NCBI GenBank assembly: GCA_009801015.1
Contig: VHZZ01000752.1
Coordinates: 142,584-179,177, forward strand
Length of the DNA: 36,594 nt
Direction of reading: 5' to 3'
Source of the DNA: Silene noctiflora
Taxonomy: Eukaryota > Streptophyta > Magnoliopsida > Caryophyllales > Caryophyllaceae
Shown: in pieces, positions 12,201-21,906 of the stretch
Position numbering within the stretch: the stretch's first letter is position 1
Layout of the letters: each line of letters begins with the position of its first letter
Made by a program: the position numbers and the translations under genes
The notes under the pieces: model-generated
Database searches by the model: none
The model's input: the letters and a program-made list of their open reading frames with translations, nothing else
Told to the model about the DNA's origin: nothing

Positions 12201-15200
12201 TGTTACAATTATTTTTGAGCTGACTTGATATGCTCATAGAATTATGGGACTTGGTCCATTTGTGAAAAGGTCCTGGTGTTTACTACATAACATCTGTTTC
12301 GTTAGTTATTGGTAGGATTTGTTAATGACAAGGTTTGGTCATTGTTAGGTATCTGACAAGCAATAATCTAAGTGGTTATATTCCAAGCTGGATCATAAAT
12401 AGCGATGATAACAGGTTCGGTCTCATATTCTTTCAAATCCGCCTGCCTTAATTTTTGTGATTGTATTGATTATGTGGATGTATAGATCAATCTAAAGAAT
12501 GGACTGTGGCGTTCCCTGTATTAATTATGGATGTTAGTGCTCAAGTTATTTAACCTCTTAGAACTACTGCCTTGCTTAGTCTTAGAATTCGAAATGGGCC
12601 TGGCTACCCGAAAAGAGAGAGGATGTCCGCTTCACAAGCCCAAGGGAACTCGTCCTTTCCTAAAATCAATTGGCAATAGGAGGAGAACCCCTAGGCCTTA
12701 AAAAGTGAGCAACGCTCTACTCCACCGCCACTGTGGAACTTTCACATATGGCTTAAGCTTTTGATTGTCAATAAACCATCTCAACCAAAAAGCTTAAGCT
12801 GATAGTTGGAATCCCATAATTGGATTTATATTCTAACATATACGTGATACTGATTGATTTTTTTTATGCTAATTGTCTGTGTACAAGATGGTTAAGTATG
12901 AACTCAGGTCATAATGTGCAAATTAAACTGTGTTGCTCAGGATTTTATTTGGTATCATCATATCCATTTATCCCCTTTTGATTATCTGTAACCAATGCCT
13001 CCTTCCCTTAAAAATCAAACCTTGGGAAAACAATGTAGTGGACACGCCTTTTGGAATTCTTTAATTTGATGTTTGTGCACATGATATCTTAAAAAGACTA
13101 ACTCCTGTAATTTGTGCTCCCAGCCACTTTGATCTTTCATACAACAATTTTAGTAGGAGCTCCGCGCCATCGTCCTGCAACAGAGACACCTTGTGAGTAA
13201 CAAACACCCTTTGGTTTTCTCTTCCATCACATTCTGAGAATTGATTATAAATTATTTATCCATTAGAAGTTAAAATTTTGTTTTGTCATCTTCAGAAATT
13301 TATACAGAAGTTTTTCAGGAGATCAAGAAATGTAAGCTCAACGCTGTGTTTTATTCATTCATAGACAGAAGGTCCTTCTGTTTGTGTACATAACTTCAGA
13401 ACTTATGTTTTAAGTTTTTTTTTCGACAACTTATGTTTTAAGTTGATGGAATAATTATGCAGAAAATCAAGCATGTGTCTGAAGAAATTTCATTGCAAAG
13501 GTGACTTATTTTTATTTCATGCAGTCTTAATGGAATGATCACACTATAATCGAACCCATGGGATTTCTCTTTCTTAGTTATATTGATGGGCTCACACTCT
13601 TTGTTTTCTCACAATCAGCAATCCTAAATCATGTAAATAACAATAATAAGTACTCCATTTTACTTTGATAGTCAAACAATGCCAACTTCGACCGATTTTT
13701 TTGTCAGAATATACAATTACTACCACTTTGTAAAAATGATATTATGAAAAGGGGGTTAGTAAATTGTAGTGGTTGTACGTTTTATTTCTGTGTTTCCGTT
13801 CCTGCTCAGGCAACCTTTTAGCTAATTCTTTAAACTGCCTTGTAAACTCTTCTCTTCATGTACTTCCAACCACTTTCCACATAATGCCAAGCAAAGACTA
13901 ATATGGTTGTTATTTTGTCTGTGTCTTACTCATAAGATGATCGTAGAGGATGGAATATTGTGCCCCATGTTGGTACAATGACACACATCTCATACCTTAT
14001 ATTTGTTTTTGTTTTTTTTCCCCTGAAGCTCGGTATTCACTGCACATTAACTGTGGTGGAAAGGAGACTACAGTTGGAAAGACATCTTATGAGGAAGATG
14101 ATGAAGCTGGAGGATCTGCAAAGTTTGTTCCCAAAAAGGCAGAATGGGGATTTAGCAGCAGTGGATGGTTCTGGTTAGAAAAATTTCATAGTAATTATAT
14201 AAAAGAAATTACCTCTAGTCCAAACATGAGTGACTCAAGTCTGTATGCGGATGCACGGTTGTCGGCTACATCTCTGACATATTATGGTAGTTGCTTAGGC
14301 AAAGGGAACTATAGTGTGAAGCTCCATTTTTCTGAGATTGTTTTTGTTGGTAACTCATTCTCTGGTCTTGGAAGACGGAGATTTGATATTTATATCCAGG
14401 TAATTGCTTGCAGCCTTGCAGCTATTTTGTAAAGAGAGTTACGTAGAATAAGAACAAAGGACCAATATTTCTAATTTTCTGAAATGGTCTCTCAAGTAAA
14501 TAGGGGCCAGATCTTGTAAAATTTAAAAATTCCCCGCTTTGGAAGAACCCTTATGTCATTGTGGGTTCCATAACTGAGTCACTATGCTATCAGTACGTCC
14601 ATTCTCGAATTATACATGGGAAAGTGGTCTTGCACTTTAATGGTTAATATTGGCCAAAGAAATGTTCCATTTCTAGTGGAGCCGAACTCAATATTACTTG
14701 GCTCTGGGTGATGTTGGAGAAAGTAAAATGGATCACAAAAATGACTGTCCTTTTTATTATAAAGTATGAGTTATCTGATGCAATTTTCATTATGGGTCCT
14801 CCAAAAATAGCCTCTTCGTGCTTTCAACACTTGCAACTCAAGTGTAAGGCTATGTACATCTGACTCCCTTACTTCCCGGTTGTATCCCTTGAGCGTTTGG
14901 GACTTGGGGTAATGTTGTCGAAGTTGCATTTGGGCCACAGATCTGGAATGTATAGCTGAATGGTTATCTTATTTCAAAACTAGTGATATAGACTCTGTAT
15001 CTCAATACTAATTTAATGCTGTTAATGAAGTTATTTTCCTGTCAAATAAAGAGCGAGTGTTGTCTGATGTTCTTGCAGGAGAAGCTTGTTCACAGGAATT
15101 TTGATATTGTAAAGGAAGCAAATGGGGCCAAGAAGGCTGTTGTTAAGGTATATCCGCACATACCAGTAGTAAGTGGTTCAATAGAAATTCGCTTCTACTA

Positions 15201-18200
15201 TGCTGGAAAAGGGAGCACAGGGATTCCAGTAAGAGGAGTATACGGTCCACTTATTTCAGCTATTTCTGTGGAATCTGGTAATTTATGTCTGTCTATCTAT
15301 ATAGTTGTTATCCTTTACATTCTCTGGATTTTGATCCATGATAGTGTCTAAAATTGTGAAGTGGACTGGTGTATAACCATTTCCTCTTTTATGTTCGTTT
15401 ATTTCAATCCTTTAATTTCTTAAACTTCAGAGATAAAGCATTATACGTTGTTCTAGTAGATGGCTCAATGCTGAGTCGATGTTTATGAAATAAAAATCTT
15501 CATGTACTTTTCGCAATTATCAATTCAGATTTAGAAAGAACATATAACAGTTGAGCTTAAAATTATTGCGAGAGTCTAGTCATTTACATATTATTCTTCT
15601 CCTTTGCAGAGTTCAAACCTCCTTTTGATGTAGAGAAGATTAGAAGGATTTTAATCGTAGGTGCATCTTCTTTAGTGTGCCTCCTTACTATTGGTTTTTT
15701 CATTGTTTGGTGGAAGCACCACAGAAAAGACATGCCATCAAGGGAACAAGGTAATTCGGTCTTCACACTTTCATTTACTGGACCTGTTGATTTTTATTTC
15801 CCAATTGTAAGATTAAAATACTTTTGAAGCAGTAATGGCATTTTGACTTCGGGTTAATTTGTCTATTGATCAAATGGAAAACAAATCAGTCGGAGCTTCT
15901 TACTCTATAAAGTAGCATTCGTTCGAGATTAATCTTGACTCAATGCTCATTATGAGTCATTCAGAAACGATCTCGATTATTTTCAACACAGGAGTGTAGT
16001 TGCATTCATCTGACATTTCAATCTAAACCTGCGCCATAGGCGAAGCCTTTGAGGGATTCGGGTTATGTTTCTGTTATATTGAATGGCAAGAAAGCCTTTG
16101 AAATTGACTAGCTACTGGTTGACATAAAATATCACATAAAAACATGAAGAACAGAATAAGTTCTATACATGAATGAGAATATGGATTTAGTGGTCGATTC
16201 AAGGCCATAAGTTAAAAATCTTAAAAGCTAAAGACTACTTTGCATGTACAAAATATGGAGTATTACTGGTTTTCTGAGACTAAAGCCCTTTGAAAATTTT
16301 GTATATTATGTTTGTAATTATCTATAGACTGTTGCAGAGAGTTGCTTACTGTTAAAATTGAAATGAAGTCTGAGTTGTAGATCATTGTGGAAATGTGAGA
16401 ATACATACCTGATAAGCCCTTTGGATATTTTAATGGCTATGTAAACATGTTTACATGTTTTCATCAAATTTCTCCAGCAGAGTCAGTTACCAGTTATCAA
16501 TTACCGTAAATGAAAATGACCAAGTGTTATCATAGTGGGAATGTGAGAAAACATTTTTGTGAAACGTATTTGCTGTTTAGAGTGCCATTACTGTTACACT
16601 GCTTACCTCTTCTTTCACGGTGCACAGTTCTGGCAGGACTTGATCTGCAAACTGGTTTGTTTACATTTAGGCAACTAAAAGCTGCCACCAACAACTTCAG
16701 TGATGATAGTATAATTGGACATGGTGGTTTTGGATCAGTATACTTGGTATGTTTTACAATTTTGCGTTATTGGAAAAATTTCATCTTGTTTACAGATAAT
16801 TAATGCTTTTGATATGAATAGGGAGTACTGCTGGACGGAACACATATTGCCGTGAAACAACTTTCATCCAGATCAAAACAGGGGAACCGAGAATTTATAA
16901 ACGAAATAGGGATGATTTCTGGGTTGAACCATCCAAACCTGGTTAGATTGTACGGATGCTGTGTTGAGGGTAACCAGTTGTTCTTGATATACGAATATAT
17001 GGAGAACAATAACCTTGCACTCGCATTATTTGGTAAGTATTAAAACCTCCATGGCTGCATCCAAAATCTATTGTCCTTGCTCAATTTTGATGGTCAACTT
17101 CTCCAACTATATGTAAAAATTCAGTGAAAATTTTTCTAACTGGATTTATCAATACCATTTTTATGTAATGTGAGAGAATGTCGGTCAAAGTTGACATCAT
17201 TTGATCACCAAAATCAAATTGGGACTATATGAATGGAAAGGATGGAGTATTTATACTGAGCATTATGTTGCATACTAGTTTTAAAAATGCACGGGTTAAT
17301 TTTTAGATGACATACGAAATAAGTTACTTAGATTAACGTAATAATCATAAAAAATAATTGAATGAAATGATGTTAAATAGATGTAAGGTAAGTTTGTGGC
17401 GGGCCCACTCTAAAAAATAAAAAATAAAAAAAATCCTAAAATCAGGGAACCAATCAGAAGCTTTTAAATGATTTAGCTTTTATAGTAAAGGGATGGTATT
17501 TCTTTTGCACGAAATTACTTCAAGGTTCTTTAGAGAACAGAAAGATTATATTGTTGGGAAATAAATGGAAACATGGTTGAAAATGCAGATAATTGTCTGC
17601 TGAAGTTGGACTGGCGTACTAGACAGAGAATCTGCATTGGTGTTGCGAGGGGTTTGACATTTATGCACGAGGAATCCACGATAAAAATTGTTCATAGAGA
17701 CATCAAGGCTACAAACATACTGCTCGATGGGGACCTTAATGCTAAGATCGCAGACTTTGGTTTGGCCAGGCTTGACGAAGAAGAGCATACCCACATTAGC
17801 ACCAGAGTTGCTGGAACAATGTGAGCAGAATCGTCTCTAGTCTTAACTGTTTTCTTGCACGCTGTATATATGTACCCTTCCAGTGCTTCATTGATAGTTC
17901 CATCTTTCACATTTATTTGGACTCATTTCCAAATCTTAGGTTACGGATGATTAGGTGATTGAAACATCATAAGCATAAGCATATTGTTTATTTTTCTCTT
18001 TATGTTTAATTAGCTTCCTGGAAATGAACCCTGAGGCACAATGGTGTGTTTAGTCTTAAGTCTTAACTATAAATTGCGAACAACACTACCTCAAGTTCTC
18101 AATGCCTTATGGCCTTGTGTTAATGTAGTACCTAAATGTTGTATCCGGATGACCCATAATGAAAGTCGCATCTATAACTGCATTGACGAGAACACTTTAC

Positions 18201-19427
18201 AATATAAGAAACACAAATAGTTTAGTGAGACATTTTGCTTTTATTTGCTATTTTTTTAACATTTGATATTAACTAAATTTGACTACTATTAATTTTAAGT
18301 TACTTCTTTATCAAAGTATGTATGCACGGAAACCAAAAAAATTGGTTATGCTATTTGTATATATCTATGCTAGCTAACTAAAACAAATTGAAGTTGATCA
18401 ACTAGCATTGCTGCCATTTGATTTCGAGACTCTCCCCCTTTTTTCTGCACAAAAAAAAAAAACTTTTTGAAGGGATATCGTCATGCACATGAATAACTAG
18501 AAATGTCTATTATACTACTCCGATTTATAGTCTTTGAGTGTATAATATTGTTGAGATGGTTGCTATCTTGACAGAGGATACATGGCACCGGAGTATGCAT
18601 TGTGGGGCTATTTGACTTATAAAGCAGATGTGTACAGCTTTGGGGTTTTGGCATTAGAGATTGTTGCTGGTAGAAGCAACACCAAATTTCGGCCGGATGA
18701 CAACTATTTCTGCCTTCTCGATTGGGTAAATATATTTCAAGCTTTCTTTTTCGCTAATCTTGAAATTTGCTATACTATTCAATGGATGACATCAAGCATC
18801 CTATATTGACTTAAATTCTAATTTCATATTTTCTCTTCAAAGTCATTGAAATCCTGATTATTAACTATCTTCAGACTTCAGATATATTTGGGGTACTCTC
18901 CTCATGAGAAAAAAACTTGCGTTTTCAGAGGGATATTCTTAAGGAACTCTTCTGTGTGACAATTCGCATTGTTGCGTAAATATTTCAATAGGGCTTTAGG
19001 GAACCAAGTAACGAGTATCACCCTTGTTTGACTTTGTCAATAACACGGTCTTCTAATTTAATGTGTGGCGAAGCATGAATTTAATCCGTGACTTGTGCCA
19101 ATTCAGGCTTTTGCCTTGCAACAACAAAAGGGCAATCTAATGGACTTGGTGGATCCAAAAATGGGGAGTGACTACAACAAGGATGAAGTACTAAGGATGA
19201 TCAAGGTTGCCTTATTGTGCACTAATCCATCTCCGACTGTTAGGCCAACAATGTCCGAGGTAAAGAGCATGCTTGAAGGTAACATGGTTGTACAAGAACT
19301 AACCCTGGGTCCGAGTACACTCCAAAATGACTGGCTCGTTCAAGTGTCGAAAAGGAGCCAGGACATGATGTCTGATAGCGAGACTATAAGCCTTGTTAAC
19401 TCTGCTGATCGGCTCATGGAGGATTAA
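6288..19427 (+). CDS. LRR-malectin receptor-like serine/threonine kinase, LRR-VIII-2 type (24 exons)
   Basis: Exons: 6288-6402, 7690-7870, 9277-9348, 9479-9547, 9642-9713, 9833-9904, 10078-10149, 10285-10356, 10437-10508, 10598-10669, 10801-10872, 11580-11651, 12349-12414, 13124-13192, 13296-13331, 13463-13500, 14029-14399, 15079-15277, 15610-15750, 16628-16746, 16822-17032, 17589-17820, 18575-18725, 19107-19427. All introns are GT-AG and phases match, giving 2,967 bases and 988 residues, usual for the family. Order: hydrophobic signal peptide (first ~25 residues), about eleven leucine-rich repeats (residues ~100-360), malectin domain (~410-590, starting near LHINCGG), one membrane segment (~611-632), cytoplasmic kinase. 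The kinase has the glycine loop GHGGFGSV, Lys ~696 (AVK), Glu in the alpha-C helix, HRDIKATN with Asp ~792 (RD type), DFG ~810 and APE, so it looks catalytically competent. VYL replaces the usual VYK after the loop. Family resemblance is to Arabidopsis At1g53430/At3g14840 (LIK1)/RFK1, plasma-membrane kinases linked to cell-wall or immune sensing; the ligand is unknown. Confidence 0.95.
6539..6626. mobile_element. Short Stowaway-like MITE in kinase intron 1
   Basis: Left end GCCTCCGTCCCAATTATTTG and right end GAGACTGAGGGAG followed by TA are inverted repeats of the CTCCCTCCGTCTC type. About 88 bases, non-coding. Same family as the elements at 6712-6776, 22224-22320 and 32549-32639. Confidence 0.55.
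6712..6776. mobile_element. Very short Stowaway-like MITE in kinase intron 1
   Basis: After a TA (6710-6711), CTCCCGTACTAATTATTTG pairs with the right end AATGATCGGAGACGGAGGGAG. Only about 65 bases separate the two edges, so this is an internally deleted member of the family. Confidence 0.5.
8320..8545. repeat. Small diverged direct repeat in kinase intron 2
   Basis: About 8326-8370 and 8485-8540 share the order TAAAGTCGATTA / TAAAGTCCATTA, then ATCCTYTATAAATCTT, then TTTCATT and a TTTCT..ACCATT-like block. The copies are about 160 bases apart and diverged. No function is suggested. Confidence 0.4.
8700..8870. repeat. ATCGGCC-rich repeat remnant in kinase intron 2
   Basis: The words TATCGGCC, ACCGATACGAGATATCGG and ATATCGACCGATT recur in a short space, forming inverted pairs. 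It lies deep in an intron and looks like part of an old dispersed repeat, but I could not identify a family or ends. Confidence 0.3.
9936..9985. repeat. AT-rich trinucleotide microsatellite in kinase intron 6
   Basis: An imperfect run of AAT/AGT triplets (AATAATAGTAGTAGTA..., then ATAATAATAATAGTAATA...) begins shortly after the splice donor at 9905. It is an ordinary microsatellite and may be length-polymorphic. Confidence 0.75.
10990..11120 (+). mobile_element. SINE 3'-part copy in kinase intron 11
   Basis: The segment contains TTGCACTGGGGAAAGG, ATGTTGGTCTCCCTACC, a GGGACAGGAGCC block, and ends in AAAGGCACCGGGGCAATTAC followed by ATGATGATAATGATAT. This matches the tail structure of the SINE copies at 14787-14925, 24964-25075 and 30372-30416. 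No tRNA-like head is evident here. Confidence 0.55.
11232..11483. mobile_element. Stowaway MITE in kinase intron 11
   Basis: The left end CTCCCTCCAATCCATT and the right end AATGGATTGGAGGGAG are inverted repeats with 16 matching bases, flanked by TA at 11230-11231 and 11484-11485. The 252-base AT-rich body has no coding capacity. This is a clear Stowaway element, entirely intronic, with an intact coding frame on both sides. Confidence 0.9.
11652..12348. other. Kinase intron 12, no element recognised
   Basis: The open frame at 11874-12107 lies entirely within this intron and has no recognisable domain. The G-rich AAGGGCAAGGGCGTAGG patch near 11815-11830 is unexplained. No transposon ends were seen. 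Confidence 0.35.
12590..12750. repeat. Repeat fragment in kinase intron 13
   Basis: The segment runs from AATGGGCCTGGCTACC through AGGAGAACCCCTAGGCC and GAGCAACGCTCTACTCC to CCACTGTGGAACTTTC. It is richer in G+C than the surrounding intron and resembles a widespread plant repeat with a '...CACCGATGTGGGACTTT...' end that I recall but cannot name with certainty. Confidence 0.35.
14787..14925 (+). mobile_element. SINE 3'-part copy in kinase intron 17
   Basis: Shared landmarks are CATTATGGGTCCTCC, GTGTAAGGCTATGTACATCTGAC, and the tail GTTTGGGACTTGGGGTAATGTTGTCG. The same order appears at 15946-16085 and 24964-25075. The tRNA-like promoter head is not clear, so this is probably a 5'-truncated or decayed copy. 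Confidence 0.55.
15946..16085 (+). mobile_element. SINE 3'-part copy in kinase intron 19
   Basis: Landmarks are CTCATTATGAGTCATTCAG, GAGTGTAGTTGCATTCATCTG, GCGCCATAGGCGAAGCC and CTTTGAGGGATTCGGGTTATG. The order matches the copy in intron 17 but with more substitutions. Confidence 0.5.
17046..17249. mobile_element. Degenerate Stowaway-like MITE in kinase intron 21
   Basis: The left part contains CATCCAAAATCTATTGTCC; the right end, read inward, is ACTCCATCCTTTCCATTCAT then ATAGTCC. Inner segments TTTTGATGGTCAACTT and AAGTTGACATCATTTG also pair. The arrangement fits a decayed Stowaway element, but its ends are imprecise. Confidence 0.4.
17275..17493 (-). mobile_element. Short non-autonomous Helitron in kinase intron 21
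   Basis: Read on the minus strand the element begins TCCCTTTACTATAAAAG and ends with CCCGTGCATTTTTAAAACTAG. A TC start and CTAG end, with insertion between host A and T (host bases 17494 and 17274 on the plus strand), are the Helitron hallmarks. The expected subterminal hairpin is weak here (CCCGTGCA). At 219 bases it encodes nothing, so any mobility would depend on a helicase supplied elsewhere. Confidence 0.65.
18065..18175 (-). mobile_element. SINE 3'-part copy in kinase intron 22
   Basis: On the minus strand the order is CATTATGGGTCATCCGG, a weakly conserved middle, GGCCATAAGGC and GAACTTGAGGTAGTGTTG. This matches the other SINE-tail copies, in the opposite orientation to the gene. Confidence 0.5.
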
Positions 19428-19557
19428 CCCTTATGCTCAGCGATCATCACCTTACTGCCATCTCCTCATTATTTTTTGTACAAAGTACTATATCACGGTT
19501 TCGATCACAGCCGTGTTATTAACTTCTAGTCTTCAACTGTCTAATCTTACCAAAATC

Positions 19558-19563
19558 AATAAA
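19558..19563 (+). terminator. Candidate polyadenylation signal of the kinase gene
   Basis: A canonical AATAAA lies about 130 bases after the kinase stop codon, within AT-rich sequence. Plant signals are loose, so the real cleavage site may differ. Confidence 0.5.
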
Positions 19564-20172
19564 ATTTAGTCCTGATGATCTCAAAAGCCTTTTTACCTTG
19601 GTTTTCTGATGCAAAATCATTTGGAGGTAAATATACTGGTGGTATATGGCAATGACTAGCACACAATGACGACTTCTTTACAGGGGGGAAATACGTCCCA
19701 TATGATCGCGTAAATTTGCTATTCAAGTAGAAAGGAATTTTATGTAGTTAGCAAAGGGTTAATCGACTCTTGACTCGCGGTGAGTTCTTCTATTCGTTAG
19801 GCAACCTGTAATTAATCCCAAAATATGAGGCGGTTTTACATGTTAGCGCTAATCTAGTTAAGTTGGTGTATATTTAGGACTTGAGTTGCTTGCCTCATAC
19901 GAAGTATATAACTATCATCCTTGATATATCTCAATAATTGCAAATATTTTATTTTTCTTGACGTGTTGAATCAATATTGATGTACGATTGCATGTCTGCT
20001 TGTTGACACTAAGAGAATTTGTGTTATATATATATTTTTTCGCAAATTATCGTCTAAAATAAGACGGATCAAATGTAAGCATTTTACGGTAAAATGTTAT
20101 TATTTTTTGGTAAAATGTTATCATTATTTTCAGGGTAAAAAGTACGAAAAGTAACAAACTTTATTTATAACC
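19564..20172. other. Gene-free DNA downstream of the kinase
   Basis: No exon or RNA gene is supported. A small direct repeat of GGTAAAATGTTAT is visible at about 20089-20128. The rest is AT-rich without recognised element ends. Confidence 0.4.
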
Positions 20173-20512
20173 TCCCCTATATACTAAAATAAATAACACT
20201 AACTCTAAATTTTTCCGCTCAAGTTTCACCTTCTAATAAGTGGTTCCCACTCTCAATAATTGATCTCACTCTCATCCTCTTTTTATTTACATACCATAAA
20301 TAAATAAAAATTCACTTCCTTAAAGTTCTATTTTTACTAATAAATGATCATAGGTATTAAATTCTAAATTAAATTGTTAAATAACAGTAATTTAATTCTA
20401 ATAATCATAGATTTTGTTATTAAATTGCAAACGTAGTTAGTAAATTAATCGTTATAATCTCTAATATTGTCATCTAATAAAACCGTGCATAAATGCACGG
20501 GAACTACACTAG
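20173..20512 (+). mobile_element. Short non-autonomous Helitron
   Basis: The 3' end has the perfect 7-base-arm hairpin CCGTGCATAAATGCACGG followed by GAACTACACTAG and then a host T, the classic Helitron terminus. The proposed 5' end is TCCCCTATATACTAAAATAA, typical of plant Helitron families, although the base before it is C rather than the expected A, so the exact start is uncertain. The roughly 340 bases are non-coding. Confidence 0.7.
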
Positions 20513-21906
20513 TTTTGTCATTAAATGGTGACATTACTGACATACCATTAAAAAAATGTTGATATTTGGTCCTTATTTTAAACCGTTTGAAGCAGGACTT
20601 ATTGATATTTTTTTTGGCGGCCGTAAATAAAGACTTCTTATACATATGGCATTTGACCTATTCTTATTTTAGTAATTTGTGTTATATATTTGTGTAAAAT
20701 GACAAAATTGTACATATATTTTATAATTCAAAATTGTTGAATCAAACTCTCTGAATACATATATAAAAAATAAATGGGTAAAGGCATAATTTTAAGATAC
20801 CATATTCTCATGAACCGTGTTATATAAACATTCTTGTATGAAAAATGAAGACATAAAATTCAAAAAAGAAATGCCAAAAGGTTCTTAATTCATGTTCTCA
20901 TTAGAATAATTAGACCCTTATATATACGTCAATACGTGTGATCTACATGTTTATCATAGGCCTTTAAAAATTGATCATCTACATACCTTATAAAAAGTTA
21001 GCGACTTGAAGAAAGAGCTAACAAAACTGATTCGATTGGAAAGACCTAATCTCAATGACTCGACGTAATTACACAAACGACTTGATTCCAACCTGCAATC
21101 CGAGTTGATCTCGAATGCCATTACCACGTACTAACCTTTATTCCGAAATAACTTAATAACTAACCCAACTCGTAGCCAACCAACCTCATTCACTCATTTG
21201 GCATGTTTAATTGTCATTCTATAAATGTTGGTTAAAGATAGCGAACTCCACATGTTAGATAAAAAGAATGATTTTCAAGCTGATTGTGCAAGTGATAATC
21301 ATTATATTTGCACCTGTGAGTTGTGAAACTTTATACATCAAAAGAAAATCGAAAATAATATACTTTCCGCCCTTTTATGTATTTAATATTTTTTTATTCT
21401 TTGTCAAAAGTATTTTAATAAACGGTAAACGAGTCGGATAAAGCAAAGCTAAAGATAGCAACCATTGATCATCATTATGAAAAGAGAAACAAGAAAAAGC
21501 AATAACCTATATTTGGGGTTGAAAATTGAAAAATTGAAGAAAGAAGAGATAATGGATGTTTGAACTTTGAAAGAGGACCAGTCAACCACGAATCTTCCTC
21601 TTTCAATTTCACCAAAACCGCGTTCTTTTAGCATCAAGCCTCCCTTTTGACCTAATCATAATAATTATAATTAAAATTAGCCTCGTTTTAAGTTTGAAAC
21701 GGATATTGTCGTCTTAAATGAGTATTTGTCATTGTTATTACAGTCAAAGGCTTCACACTTTAGACAAAATCTCCCTTCATTTTCACAGTCCACACTTTTT
21801 TAATCAAATCCCACAAATAAAACTCAAAAATTCAGCAAAAAACTGAATTTTGCTAATCCCAAATCCTAAAAAAATCAAAACTTTATTGCATAAAACTTGT
21901 TAATTA
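20513..21906. other. Gene-free DNA upstream of the MACPF gene
   Basis: AT-rich, with no supported exon. A TTAAGTTTGAAACGGATATTG motif near 21688-21709 recalls the ACGGATAGTG MITE ends, but no partner end was found. The last ~120 bases are probably promoter and leader for the gene starting at 21907; no convincing TATA box was chosen. Confidence 0.4.

Noticed and set aside
13520-13650. SINE on the minus strand in kinase intron 16
   Set aside because: A box B-like GGGTTCGATTATAG is visible, but no convincing box A or tail was found.
16510-16627. Alternative start for a kinase-only protein in intron 19
   Set aside because: The open frame before exon 20 is in phase by chance; the upstream exons join perfectly at 16628 and the preceding residues do not resemble any part of the family.
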